From: Hydractinia symbiolongicarpus
Taxonomy: Eukaryota; Cnidaria; Hydrozoa; Anthoathecata; Hydractiniidae
Direction: 5' to 3'
NCBI RefSeq assembly: GCF_029227915.1
Contig: NC_079881.1
Span: 21,551,501 to 21,615,500, forward strand
Length of the DNA stretch: 64,000 nt
Each line of letters begins with the position of its first letter. Position 1 is the first letter of the stretch. The translations under genes and the position numbers were made by a program. The notes below the pieces were generated by a model. It did no database searches, was not told the DNA's origin, and saw only the letters and a list, made by a program, of their open reading frames with translations. Positions 36,349 to 48,771 of this stretch are shown here, in pieces.

Positions 36349-36489
36349 AGCTTTGCGCAGTGGCATTACCATAGCCAATGAGGTTTAACCGAGGCGTGGT
36401 GATTGCTAATTGAAAACTTTTCCCAATATCCCGCATGACGGCGTGAAACATCGCCGGCGTTGCAATATTTGGAGGTTCCCACTGGGACC
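36349..36489 (+). ncRNA. U4: U4 snRNA, copy 69
   Basis: Consensus RNA, T-type spacer. Confidence 0.95.
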
Positions 36490-36882
36490 ATGCCTAAAAA
36501 TAGAAATCTGCTGAGCTCACGAAGACTGCGTCGAATGCAAGAAAAGCGCAAAAATTCTTGTTTGCTCGCTTCCGGATGGAGAAGAACCCTTTCGTGTAAA
36601 GCAGGACACATTATGCATCGCCTCTTTTCAACGCAACTGGTCACTTCCGCAGACGGTGGGCATTCTAGGTGTAAATGGCGAATCAGTGGTGGAGACAAAG
36701 CGCTCGTTGCGGCACTGGCCCTTACTCTCACGACGACAACGGACACTTGTCTTAGTTCGGCTATGAATATGAAAACTGTTTAAGTGGCACAAGGGAAAGG
36801 CGAGATGGGGACCAAAATGCCGTAACCACAAGCAATCGATAACGTTAAAGAAGCACGCGATGGTTGCCGCTCTTGTTGGCTT

Positions 36883-37023
36883 AGCTTTGCGCAGTGGCAT
36901 TACCATAGCCAATGAGGTTTAACCGAGGCGTGGTGATTGCTAATTGAAAACTTTTCCCAATATCCCGCATGACGGCGTGAAACATCGCCGGCGTTGCAAT
37001 ATTTGGAGGTTCCCACTGGGACC
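36883..37023 (+). ncRNA. U4: U4 snRNA, copy 70
   Basis: Consensus RNA, T-type spacer. Confidence 0.95.
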
Positions 37024-37416
37024 ATGCCTAAAAATAGAAATCTGCTGAGCTCACGAAGACTGCGTCGAATGCAAGAAAAGCGCAAAAATTCTTGTTTGCT
37101 CGCTTCCGGATGGAGAAGAACCCTTTCGTGTAAAGCAGGACACATTATGCATCGCCTCTTTTCAACGCAACTGGTCACTTCCGCAGACGGTGGGCATTCT
37201 AGGTGTAAATGGCGAATCAGTGGTGGAGACAAAGCGCTCGTTGCGGCACTGGCCCTTACTCTCACGACGACAACGGACACTTGTCTTAGTTCGGCTATGA
37301 ATATGAAAACTGTTTAAGTGGCACAAGGGAAAGGCGAGATGGGGACCAAAATGCCGTAACCACAAGCAATCGATAACGTTAAAGAAGCACGCGATGGTTG
37401 CCGCTCTTGTTGGCTT

Positions 37417-37557
37417 AGCTTTGCGCAGTGGCATTACCATAGCCAATGAGGTTTAACCGAGGCGTGGTGATTGCTAATTGAAAACTTTTCCCAATATCCC
37501 GCATGACGGCGTGAAACATCGCCGGCGTTGCAATATTTGGAGGTTCCCACTGGGACC
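37417..37557 (+). ncRNA. U4: U4 snRNA, copy 71
   Basis: Consensus RNA, C-type spacer. Confidence 0.95.
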
Positions 37558-37950
37558 ATGCCTAAAAATAGAAATCTGCTGAGCTCACGAAGACTGCGTC
37601 GAATGCAAGAAAAGCGCAAAAATTCTTGTTTGCTCGCTTCCGGATGGAGAAGAACCCTTTCGTGTAAAGCAGGACACATTATGCATCGCCTCTTTTCAAC
37701 GCAACTGGTCACTTCCGCAGACGGTGGGCATTCTAGGTGTAAATGGCGAATCAGTGGTGGAGACAAAGCGCTCGTTGCGGCACCGGCCCTTACTCTCACG
37801 ACGACAACGGACACTTGTCTTAGTTCGGCTATGAATATGAAAACTGTTTAAGTGGCACAAGGGAAAGGCGAGATGGGGACCAAAATGCCGTAACCACAAG
37901 CAATCGATAACGTTAAAGAAGCACGCGATGGTTGCCGCTCTTGTTGGCTT

Positions 37951-38091
37951 AGCTTTGCGCAGTGGCATTACCATAGCCAATGAGGTTTAACCGAGGCGTG
38001 GTGATTGCTAATTGAAAACTTTTCCCAATATCCCGCATGACGGCGTGAAACATCGCCGGCGTTGCAATATTTGGAGGTTCCCACTGGGACC
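37951..38091 (+). ncRNA. U4: U4 snRNA, copy 72
   Basis: Consensus RNA, C-type spacer. Confidence 0.95.
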
Positions 38092-38484
38092 ATGCCTAAA
38101 AATAGAAATCTGCTGAGCTCACGAAGACTGCGTCGAATGCAAGAAAAGCGCAAAAATTCTTGTTTGCTCGCTTCCGGATGGAGAAGAACCCTTTCGTGTA
38201 AAGCAGGACACATTATGCATCGCCTCTTTTCAACGCAACTGGTCACTTCCGCAGACGGTGGGCATTCTAGGTGTAAATGGCGAATCAGTGGTGGAGACAA
38301 AGCGCTCGTTGCGGCACCGGCCCTTACTCTCACGACGACAACGGACACTTGTCTTAGTTCGGCTATGAATATGAAAACTGTTTAAGTGGCACAAGGGAAA
38401 GGCGAGATGGGGACCAAAATGCCGTAACCACAAGCAATCGATAACGTTAAAGAAGCACGCGATGGTTGCCGCTCTTGTTGGCTT

Positions 38485-38625
38485 AGCTTTGCGCAGTGGC
38501 ATTACCATAGCCAATGAGGTTTAACCGAGGCGTGGTGATTGCTAATTGAAAACTTTTCCCAATATCCCGCATGACGGCGTGAAACATCGCCGGCGTTGCA
38601 ATATTTGGAGGTTCCCACTGGGACC
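38485..38625 (+). ncRNA. U4: U4 snRNA, copy 73
   Basis: Consensus RNA, single T-type spacer between C-type units. Confidence 0.95.
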
Positions 38626-39018
38626 ATGCCTAAAAATAGAAATCTGCTGAGCTCACGAAGACTGCGTCGAATGCAAGAAAAGCGCAAAAATTCTTGTTTG
38701 CTCGCTTCCGGATGGAGAAGAACCCTTTCGTGTAAAGCAGGACACATTATGCATCGCCTCTTTTCAACGCAACTGGTCACTTCCGCAGACGGTGGGCATT
38801 CTAGGTGTAAATGGCGAATCAGTGGTGGAGACAAAGCGCTCGTTGCGGCACTGGCCCTTACTCTCACGACGACAACGGACACTTGTCTTAGTTCGGCTAT
38901 GAATATGAAAACTGTTTAAGTGGCACAAGGGAAAGGCGAGATGGGGACCAAAATGCCGTAACCACAAGCAATCGATAACGTTAAAGAAGCACGCGATGGT
39001 TGCCGCTCTTGTTGGCTT

Positions 39019-39159
39019 AGCTTTGCGCAGTGGCATTACCATAGCCAATGAGGTTTAACCGAGGCGTGGTGATTGCTAATTGAAAACTTTTCCCAATATC
39101 CCGCATGACGGCGTGAAACATCGCCGGCGTTGCAATATTTGGAGGTTCCCACTGGGACC
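39019..39159 (+). ncRNA. U4: U4 snRNA, copy 74
   Basis: Consensus RNA, C-type spacer with a private A to T at 39222. Confidence 0.95.
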
Positions 39160-39552
39160 ATGCCTAAAAATAGAAATCTGCTGAGCTCACGAAGACTGCG
39201 TCGAATGCAAGAAAAGCGCAATAATTCTTGTTTGCTCGCTTCCGGATGGAGAAGAACCCTTTCGTGTAAAGCAGGACACATTATGCATCGCCTCTTTTCA
39301 ACGCAACTGGTCACTTCCGCAGACGGTGGGCATTCTAGGTGTAAATGGCGAATCAGTGGTGGAGACAAAGCGCTCGTTGCGGCACCGGCCCTTACTCTCA
39401 CGACGACAACGGACACTTGTCTTAGTTCGGCTATGAATATGAAAACTGTTTAAGTGGCACAAGGGAAAGGCGAGATGGGGACCAAAATGCCGTAACCACA
39501 AGCAATCGATAACGTTAAAGAAGCACGCGATGGTTGCCGCTCTTGTTGGCTT

Positions 39553-39693
39553 AGCTTTGCGCAGTGGCATTACCATAGCCAATGAGGTTTAACCGAGGCG
39601 TGGTGATTGCTAATTGAAAACTTTTCCCAATATCCCGCATGACGGCGTGAAACATCGCCGGCGTTGCAATATTTGGAGGTTCCCACTGGGACC
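39553..39693 (+). ncRNA. U4: U4 snRNA, copy 75
   Basis: Consensus RNA, C-type spacer. Confidence 0.95.
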
Positions 39694-40086
39694 ATGCCTA
39701 AAAATAGAAATCTGCTGAGCTCACGAAGACTGCGTCGAATGCAAGAAAAGCGCAAAAATTCTTGTTTGCTCGCTTCCGGATGGAGAAGAACCCTTTCGTG
39801 TAAAGCAGGACACATTATGCATCGCCTCTTTTCAACGCAACTGGTCACTTCCGCAGACGGTGGGCATTCTAGGTGTAAATGGCGAATCAGTGGTGGAGAC
39901 AAAGCGCTCGTTGCGGCACCGGCCCTTACTCTCACGACGACAACGGACACTTGTCTTAGTTCGGCTATGAATATGAAAACTGTTTAAGTGGCACAAGGGA
40001 AAGGCGAGATGGGGACCAAAATGCCGTAACCACAAGCAATCGATAACGTTAAAGAAGCACGCGATGGTTGCCGCTCTTGTTGGCTT

Positions 40087-40227
40087 AGCTTTGCGCAGTG
40101 GCATTACCATAGCCAATGAGGTTTAACCGAGGCGTGGTGATTGCTAATTGAAAACTTTTCCCAATATCCCGCATGACGGCGTGAAACATCGCTGGCGTTG
40201 CAATATTTGGAGGTTCCCACTGGGACC
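40087..40227 (+). ncRNA. U4: U4 snRNA, copy 76 (C107T variant)
   Basis: C107T at 40193 (wobble in the central hairpin). C-type spacer. Confidence 0.92.
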
Positions 40228-40620
40228 ATGCCTAAAAATAGAAATCTGCTGAGCTCACGAAGACTGCGTCGAATGCAAGAAAAGCGCAAAAATTCTTGTT
40301 TGCTCGCTTCCGGATGGAGAAGAACCCTTTCGTGTAAAGCAGGACACATTATGCATCGCCTCTTTTCAACGCAACTGGTCACTTCCGCAGACGGTGGGCA
40401 TTCTAGGTGTAAATGGCGAATCAGTGGTGGAGACAAAGCGCTCGTTGCGGCACCGGCCCTTACTCTCACGACGACAACGGACACTTGTCTTAGTTCGGCT
40501 ATGAATATGAAAACTGTTTAAGTGGCACAAGGGAAAGGCGAGATGGGGACCAAAATGCCGTAACCACAAGCAATCGATAACGTTAAAGAAGCACGCGATG
40601 GTTGCCGCTCTTGTTGGCTT

Positions 40621-40761
40621 AGCTTTGCGCAGTGGCATTACCATAGCCAATGAGGTTTAACCGAGGCGTGGTGATTGCTAATTGAAAACTTTTCCCAATA
40701 TCCCGCATGACGGCGTGAAACATCGCCGGCGTTGCAATATTTGGAGGTTCCCACTGGGACC
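40621..40761 (+). ncRNA. U4: U4 snRNA, copy 77
   Basis: Consensus RNA, T-type spacer with G to C at 40809 and A to G at 40903 (latter as in copies 39 and 40). Confidence 0.95.
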
Positions 40762-41154
40762 ATGCCTAAAAATAGAAATCTGCTGAGCTCACGAAGACTG
40801 CGTCGAATCCAAGAAAAGCGCAAAAATTCTTGTTTGCTCGCTTCCGGATGGAGAAGAACCCTTTCGTGTAAAGCAGGACACATTATGCATCGCCTCTTTT
40901 CAGCGCAACTGGTCACTTCCGCAGACGGTGGGCATTCTAGGTGTAAATGGCGAATCAGTGGTGGAGACAAAGCGCTCGTTGCGGCACTGGCCCTTACTCT
41001 CACGACGACAACGGACACTTGTCTTAGTTCGGCTATGAATATGAAAACTGTTTAAGTGGCACAAGGGAAAGGCGAGATGGGGACCAAAATGCCGTAACCA
41101 CAAGCAATCGATAACGTTAAAGAAGCACGCGATGGTTGCCGCTCTTGTTGGCTT

Positions 41155-41295
41155 AGCTTTGCGCAGTGGCATTACCATAGCCAATGAGGTTTAACCGAGG
41201 CGTGGTGATTGCTAATTGAAAACTTTTCCCAATATCCCGCATGACGGCGTGAAACATCGCCGGCGTTGCAATATTTGGAGGTTCCCACTGGGACC
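41155..41295 (+). ncRNA. U4: U4 snRNA, copy 78
   Basis: Consensus RNA, T-type spacer. Confidence 0.95.
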
Positions 41296-41688
41296 ATGCC
41301 TAAAAATAGAAATCTGCTGAGCTCACGAAGACTGCGTCGAATGCAAGAAAAGCGCAAAAATTCTTGTTTGCTCGCTTCCGGATGGAGAAGAACCCTTTCG
41401 TGTAAAGCAGGACACATTATGCATCGCCTCTTTTCAACGCAACTGGTCACTTCCGCAGACGGTGGGCATTCTAGGTGTAAATGGCGAATCAGTGGTGGAG
41501 ACAAAGCGCTCGTTGCGGCACTGGCCCTTACTCTCACGACGACAACGGACACTTGTCTTAGTTCGGCTATGAATATGAAAACTGTTTAAGTGGCACAAGG
41601 GAAAGGCGAGATGGGGACCAAAATGCCGTAACCACAAGCAATCGATAACGTTAAAGAAGCACGCGATGGTTGCCGCTCTTGTTGGCTT

Positions 41689-41829
41689 AGCTTTGCGCAG
41701 TGGCATTACCATAGCCAATGAGGTTTAACCGAGGCGTGGTGATTGCTAATTGAAAACTTTTCCCAATATCCCGCATGACGGCGTGAAACATCGCCGGCGT
41801 TGCAATATTTGGAGGTTCCCACTGGGACC
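41689..41829 (+). ncRNA. U4: U4 snRNA, copy 79
   Basis: Consensus RNA, T-type spacer. Confidence 0.95.
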
Positions 41830-42222
41830 ATGCCTAAAAATAGAAATCTGCTGAGCTCACGAAGACTGCGTCGAATGCAAGAAAAGCGCAAAAATTCTTG
41901 TTTGCTCGCTTCCGGATGGAGAAGAACCCTTTCGTGTAAAGCAGGACACATTATGCATCGCCTCTTTTCAACGCAACTGGTCACTTCCGCAGACGGTGGG
42001 CATTCTAGGTGTAAATGGCGAATCAGTGGTGGAGACAAAGCGCTCGTTGCGGCACTGGCCCTTACTCTCACGACGACAACGGACACTTGTCTTAGTTCGG
42101 CTATGAATATGAAAACTGTTTAAGTGGCACAAGGGAAAGGCGAGATGGGGACCAAAATGCCGTAACCACAAGCAATCGATAACGTTAAAGAAGCACGCGA
42201 TGGTTGCCGCTCTTGTTGGCTT

Positions 42223-42363
42223 AGCTTTGCGCAGTGGCATTACCATAGCCAATGAGGTTTAACCGAGGCGTGGTGATTGCTAATTGAAAACTTTTCCCAA
42301 TATCCCGCATGACGGCGTGAAACATCGCCGGCGTTGCAATATTTGGAGGTTCCCACTGGGACC
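42223..42363 (+). ncRNA. U4: U4 snRNA, copy 80
   Basis: Consensus RNA, T-type spacer. Confidence 0.95.
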
Positions 42364-42756
42364 ATGCCTAAAAATAGAAATCTGCTGAGCTCACGAAGAC
42401 TGCGTCGAATGCAAGAAAAGCGCAAAAATTCTTGTTTGCTCGCTTCCGGATGGAGAAGAACCCTTTCGTGTAAAGCAGGACACATTATGCATCGCCTCTT
42501 TTCAACGCAACTGGTCACTTCCGCAGACGGTGGGCATTCTAGGTGTAAATGGCGAATCAGTGGTGGAGACAAAGCGCTCGTTGCGGCACTGGCCCTTACT
42601 CTCACGACGACAACGGACACTTGTCTTAGTTCGGCTATGAATATGAAAACTGTTTAAGTGGCACAAGGGAAAGGCGAGATGGGGACCAAAATGCCGTAAA
42701 CACAAGCAATCGATAACGTTAAAGAAGCACGCGATGGTTGCCGCTCTTGTTGGCTT

Positions 42757-42897
42757 AGCTTTGCGCAGTGGCATTACCATAGCCAATGAGGTTTAACCGA
42801 GGCGTGGTGATTGCTAATTGAAAACTTTTCCCAATATCCCGCATGACGGCGTGAAACATCGCCGGCGTTGCAATATTTGGAGGTTCCCACTGGGACC
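42757..42897 (+). ncRNA. U4: U4 snRNA, copy 81 (PSE variant)
   Basis: Consensus RNA, T-type spacer. The PSE has C to A at 42700 (-57), the last base of CCGTAAC. Confidence 0.93.
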
Positions 42898-43290
42898 ATG
42901 CCTAAAAATAGAAATCTGCTGAGCTCACGAAGACTGCGTCGAATGCAAGAAAAGCGCAAAAATTCTTGTTTGCTCGCTTCCGGATGGAGAAGAACCCTTT
43001 CGTGTAAAGCAGGACACATTATGCATCGCCTCTTTTCAACGCAACTGGTCACTTCCGCAGACGGTGGGCATTCTAGGTGTAAATGGCGAATCAGTGGTGG
43101 AGACAAAGCGCTCGTTGCGGCACTGGCCCTTACTCTCACGACGACAACGGACACTTGTCTTAGTTCGGCTATGAATATGAAAACTGTTTAAGTGGCACAA
43201 GGGAAAGGCGAGATGGGGACCAAAATGCCGTAACCACAAGCAATCGATAACGTTAAAGAAGCACGCGATGGTTGCCGCTCTTGTTGGCTT

Positions 43291-43431
43291 AGCTTTGCGC
43301 AGTGGCATTACCATAGCCAATGAGGTTTAACCGAGGCGTGGTGATTGCTAATTGAAAACCTTTCCCAATATCCCGCATGACGGCGTGAAACATCGCCGGC
43401 GTTGCAATATTTGGAGGTTCCCACTGGGACC
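43291..43431 (+). ncRNA. U4: U4 snRNA, copy 82 (T70C variant)
   Basis: T70C at 43360 in the conserved T run, shared with copy 105. T-type spacer. Confidence 0.91.
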
Positions 43432-43824
43432 ATGCCTAAAAATAGAAATCTGCTGAGCTCACGAAGACTGCGTCGAATGCAAGAAAAGCGCAAAAATTCT
43501 TGTTTGCTCGCTTCCGGATGGAGAAGAACCCTTTCGTGTAAAGCAGGACACATTATGCATCGCCTCTTTTCAACGCAACTGGTCACTTCCGCAGACGGTG
43601 GGCATTCTAGGTGTAAATGGCGAATCAGTGGTGGAGACAAAGCGCTCGTTGCGGCACTGGCCCTTACTCTCACGACGACAACGGACACTTGTCTTAGTTC
43701 GGCTATGAATATGAAAACTGTTTAAGTGGCACAAGGGAAAGGCGAGATGGGGACCAAAATGCCGTAACCACAAGCAATCGATATCGTTAAAGAAGCACGC
43801 GATGGTTGCCGCTCTTGTTGGCTT

Positions 43825-43965
43825 AGCTTTGCGCAGTGGCATTACCATAGCCAATGAGGTTTAACCGAGGCGTGGTGATTGCTAATTGAAAACTTTTCCC
43901 AATATCCCGCATGACGGCGTGAAACATCGCCGGCGTTGCAATATTTGGAGGTTCCCACTGGGACC
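43825..43965 (+). ncRNA. U4: U4 snRNA, copy 83
   Basis: Consensus RNA, T-type spacer. A to T at -41 (43784), just after the PSE. Confidence 0.95.
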
Positions 43966-44358
43966 ATGCCTAAAAATAGAAATCTGCTGAGCTCACGAAG
44001 ACTGCGTCGAATGCAAGAAAAGCGCAAAAATTCTTGTTTGCTCGCTTCCGGATGGAGAAGAACCCTTTCGTGTAAAGCAGGACACATTATGCATCGCCTC
44101 TTTTCAACGCAACTGGTCACTTCCGCAGACGGTGGGCATTCTAGGTGTAAATGGCGAATCAGTGGTGGAGACAAAGCGCTCGTTGCGGCACTGGCCCTTA
44201 CTCTCACGACGACAACGGACACTTGTCTTAGTTCGGCTATGAATATGAAAACTGTTTAAGTGGCACAAGGGAAAGGCGAGATGGGGACCAAAATGCCGTA
44301 ACCACAAGCAATCGATAACGTTAAAGAAGCACGCGATGGTTGCCGCTCTTGTTGGCTT

Positions 44359-44499
44359 AGCTTTGCGCAGTGGCATTACCATAGCCAATGAGGTTTAACC
44401 GAGGCGTGGTGATTGCTAATTGAAAACTTTTCCCAATATCCCGCATGACGGCGTGAAACATCGCCGGCGTTGCAATATTTGGAGGTTCCCACTGGGACC
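44359..44499 (+). ncRNA. U4: U4 snRNA, copy 84
   Basis: Consensus RNA, T-type spacer. Confidence 0.95.
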
Positions 44500-44892
44500 A
44501 TGCCTAAAAATAGAAATCTGCTGAGCTCACGAAGACTGCGTCGAATGCAAGAAAAGCGCAAAAATTCTTGTTTGCTCGCTTCCGGATGGAGAAGAACCCT
44601 TTCGTGTAAAGCAGGACACATTATGCATCGCCTCTTTTCAACGCAACTGGTCACTTCCGCAGACGGTGGGCATTCTAGGTGTAAATGGCGAATCAGTGGT
44701 GGAGACAAAGCGCTCGTTGCGGCACTGGCCCTTACTCTCACGACGACAACGGACACTTGTCTTAGTTCGGCTATGAATATGAAAACTGTTTAAGTGGCAC
44801 AAGGGAAAGGCGAGATGGGGACCAAAATGCCGTAACCACAAGCAATCGATAACGTTAAAGAAGCACGCGATGGTTGCCGCTCTTGTTGGCTT

Positions 44893-45033
44893 AGCTTTGC
44901 GCAGTGGCATTACCATAGCCAATGAGGTTTAACCGAGGCGTGGTGATTGCTAATTGAAAACTTTTCCCAATATCCCGCATGACGGCGTGAAACATCGCCG
45001 GCGTTGCAATATTTGGAGGTTCCCACTGGGACC
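44893..45033 (+). ncRNA. U4: U4 snRNA, copy 85
   Basis: Consensus RNA, T-type spacer with G to A at 45285, shared with copy 89. Confidence 0.95.
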
Positions 45034-45426
45034 ATGCCTAAAAATAGAAATCTGCTGAGCTCACGAAGACTGCGTCGAATGCAAGAAAAGCGCAAAAATT
45101 CTTGTTTGCTCGCTTCCGGATGGAGAAGAACCCTTTCGTGTAAAGCAGGACACATTATGCATCGCCTCTTTTCAACGCAACTGGTCACTTCCGCAGACGG
45201 TGGGCATTCTAGGTGTAAATGGCGAATCAGTGGTGGAGACAAAGCGCTCGTTGCGGCACTGGCCCTTACTCTCACGACGACAACAGACACTTGTCTTAGT
45301 TCGGCTATGAATATGAAAACTGTTTAAGTGGCACAAGGGAAAGGCGAGATGGGGACCAAAATGCCGTAACCACAAGCAATCGATAACGTTAAAGAAGCAC
45401 GCGATGGTTGCTGCTCTTGTTGGCTT

Positions 45427-45567
45427 AGCTTTGCGCAGTGGCATTACCATAGCCAATGAGGTTTAACCGAGGCGTGGTGATTGCTAATTGAAAACTTTTC
45501 CCAATATCCCGCATGACGGCGTGAAACATCGCCGGCGTTGCAATATTTGGAGGTTCCCACTGGGACC
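45427..45567 (+). ncRNA. U4: U4 snRNA, copy 86
   Basis: Consensus RNA, C-type spacer. Position -15 is T (45412), as in copies 90 and 96. Confidence 0.95.
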
Positions 45568-45960
45568 ATGCCTAAAAATAGAAATCTGCTGAGCTCACGA
45601 AGACTGCGTCGAATGCAAGAAAAGCGCAAAAATTCTTGTTTGCTCGCTTCCGGATGGAGAAGAACCCTTTCGTGTAAAGCAGGACACATTATGCATCGCC
45701 TCTTTTCAACGCAACTGGTCACTTCCGCAGACGGTGGGCATTCTAGGTGTAAATGGCGAATCAGTGGTGGAGACAAAGCGCTCGTTGCGGCACCGGCCCT
45801 TACTCTCACGACGACAACGGACACTTGTCTTAGTTCGGCTATGAATATGAAAACTGTTTAAGTGGCACAAGGGAAAGGCGAGATGGGGACCAAAATGCCG
45901 TAACCACAAGCAATCGATAACGTTAAAGAAGCACGCGATGGTTGCCGCTCTTGTTGGCTT

Positions 45961-46101
45961 AGCTTTGCGCAGTGGCATTACCATAGCCAATGAGGTTTAA
46001 CCGAGGCGTGGTGATTGCTAATTGAAAACTTTTCCCAATATCCCGCATGACGGCGTGAAACATCGCCGGCGTTGCAATATTTGGAGGTTCCCACTGGGAC
46101 C
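45961..46101 (+). ncRNA. U4: U4 snRNA, copy 87
   Basis: Consensus RNA, T-type spacer. Confidence 0.95.
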
Positions 46102-46494
46102 ATGCCTAAAAATAGAAATCTGCTGAGCTCACGAAGACTGCGTCGAATGCAAGAAAAGCGCAAAAATTCTTGTTTGCTCGCTTCCGGATGGAGAAGAACC
46201 CTTTCGTGTAAAGCAGGACACATTATGCATCGCCTCTTTTCAACGCAACTGGTCACTTCCGCAGACGGTGGGCATTCTAGGTGTAAATGGCGAATCAGTG
46301 GTGGAGACAAAGCGCTCGTTGCGGCACTGGCCCTTACTCTCACGACGACAACGGACACTTGTCTTAGTTCGGCTATGAATATGAAAACTGTTTAAGTGGC
46401 ACAAGGGAAAGGCGAGATGGGGACCAAAATGCCGTAACCACAAGCAATCGATAACGTTAAAGAAGCACGCGATGGTTGCCGCTCTTGTTGGCTT

Positions 46495-46635
46495 AGCTTT
46501 GCGCAGTGGCATTACCATAGCCAATGAGGTTTAACCGAGGCGTGGTGATTGCTAATTGAAAACTTTTCCCAATATCCCGCATGACGGCGTGAAACATCGC
46601 CGGCGTTGCAATATTTGGAGGTTCCCACTGGGACC
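46495..46635 (+). ncRNA. U4: U4 snRNA, copy 88
   Basis: Consensus RNA, T-type spacer. Confidence 0.95.
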
Positions 46636-47028
46636 ATGCCTAAAAATAGAAATCTGCTGAGCTCACGAAGACTGCGTCGAATGCAAGAAAAGCGCAAAAA
46701 TTCTTGTTTGCTCGCTTCCGGATGGAGAAGAACCCTTTCGTGTAAAGCAGGACACATTATGCATCGCCTCTTTTCAACGCAACTGGTCACTTCCGCAGAC
46801 GGTGGGCATTCTAGGTGTAAATGGCGAATCAGTGGTGGAGACAAAGCGCTCGTTGCGGCACTGGCCCTTACTCTCACGACGACAACGGACACTTGTCTTA
46901 GTTCGGCTATGAATATGAAAACTGTTTAAGTGGCACAAGGGAAAGGCGAGATGGGGACCAAAATGCCGTAACCACAAGCAATCGATAACGTTAAAGAAGC
47001 ACGCGATGGTTGCCGCTCTTGTTGGCTT

Positions 47029-47169
47029 AGCTTTGCGCAGTGGCATTACCATAGCCAATGAGGTTTAACCGAGGCGTGGTGATTGCTAATTGAAAACTTT
47101 TCCCAATATCCCGCATGACGGCGTGAAACATCGCCGGCGTTGCAATATTTGGAGGTTCCCACTGGGACC
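47029..47169 (+). ncRNA. U4: U4 snRNA, copy 89
   Basis: Consensus RNA, T-type spacer with G to A at 47421. Confidence 0.95.
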
Positions 47170-47562
47170 ATGCCTAAAAATAGAAATCTGCTGAGCTCAC
47201 GAAGACTGCGTCGAATGCAAGAAAAGCGCAAAAATTCTTGTTTGCTCGCTTCCGGATGGAGAAGAACCCTTTCGTGTAAAGCAGGACACATTATGCATCG
47301 CCTCTTTTCAACGCAACTGGTCACTTCCGCAGACGGTGGGCATTCTAGGTGTAAATGGCGAATCAGTGGTGGAGACAAAGCGCTCGTTGCGGCACTGGCC
47401 CTTACTCTCACGACGACAACAGACACTTGTCTTAGTTCGGCTATGAATATGAAAACTGTTTAAGTGGCACAAGGGAAAGGCGAGATGGGGACCAAAATGC
47501 CGTAACCACAAGCAATCGATAACGTTAAAGAAGCACGCGATGGTTGCTGCTCTTGTTGGCTT

Positions 47563-47703
47563 AGCTTTGCGCAGTGGCATTACCATAGCCAATGAGGTTT
47601 AACCGAGGCGTGGTGATTGCTAATTGAAAACTTTTCCCAATATCCCGCATGACGGCGTGAAACATCGCCGGCGTTGCAATATTTGGAGGTTCCCACTGGG
47701 ACC
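47563..47703 (+). ncRNA. U4: U4 snRNA, copy 90
   Basis: Consensus RNA, C-type spacer. Position -15 is T (47548). Confidence 0.95.
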
Positions 47704-48096
47704 ATGCCTAAAAATAGAAATCTGCTGAGCTCACGAAGACTGCGTCGAATGCAAGAAAAGCGCAAAAATTCTTGTTTGCTCGCTTCCGGATGGAGAAGAA
47801 CCCTTTCGTGTAAAGCAGGACACATTATGCATCGCCTCTTTTCAACGCAACTGGTCACTTCCGCAGACGGTGGGCATTCTAGGTGTAAATGGCGAATCAG
47901 TGGTGGAGACAAAGCGCTCGTTGCGGCACCGGCCCTTACTCTCACGACGACAACGGACACTTGTCTTAGTTCGGCTATGAATATGAAAACTGTTTAAGTG
48001 GCACAAGGGAAAGGCGAGATGGGGACCAAAATGCCGTAACCACAAGCAATCGATAACGTTAAAGAAGCACGCGATGGTTGCCGCTCTTGTTGGCTT

Positions 48097-48237
48097 AGCT
48101 TTGCGCAGTGGCATTACCATAGCCAATGAGGCTTAACCGAGGCGTGGTGATTGCGAATTGAAAACTTTTCCCAATATCCCGCATGACGGCGTGAAACATC
48201 GCCGGCGTTGCAATATTTGGAGGTTCCCACTGGGACC
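48097..48237 (+). ncRNA. U4: U4 snRNA, copy 91 (T36C, T59G; possibly defective)
   Basis: T59G at 48155 lies in TGCTAAT, the segment that pairs with U6 in stem I, and would break a U-A pair. T36C at 48132 alters the first base of the pentaloop. This is the copy most clearly expected to be impaired. C-type spacer. Confidence 0.88.
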
Positions 48238-48630
48238 ATGCCTAAAAATAGAAATCTGCTGAGCTCACGAAGACTGCGTCGAATGCAAGAAAAGCGCAAA
48301 AATTCTTGTTTGCTCGCTTCCGGATGGAGAAGAACCCTTTCGTGTAAAGCAGGACACATTATGCATCGCCTCTTTTCAACGCAACTGGTCACTTCCGCAG
48401 ACGGTGGGCATTCTAGGTGTAAATGGCGAATCAGTGGTGGAGACAAAGCGCTCGTTGCGGCACCGGCCCTTACTCTCACGACGACAACGGACACTTGTCT
48501 TAGTTCGGCTATGAATATGAAAACTGTTTAAGTGGCACAAGGGAAAGGCGAGATGGGGACCAAAATGCCGTAACCACAAGCAATCGATAACGTTAAAGAA
48601 GCACGCGATGGTTGCCGCTCTTGTTGGCTT

Positions 48631-48771
48631 AGCTTTGCGCAGTGGCATTACCATAGCCAATGAGGTTTAACCGAGGCGTGGTGATTGCTAATTGAAAACT
48701 TTTCCCAATATCCCGCATGACGGCGTGAAACATCGCCGGCGTTGCAATATTTGGAGGTTCCCACTGGGACC
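48631..48771 (+). ncRNA. U4: U4 snRNA, copy 92
   Basis: Consensus RNA, T-type spacer. Confidence 0.95.
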
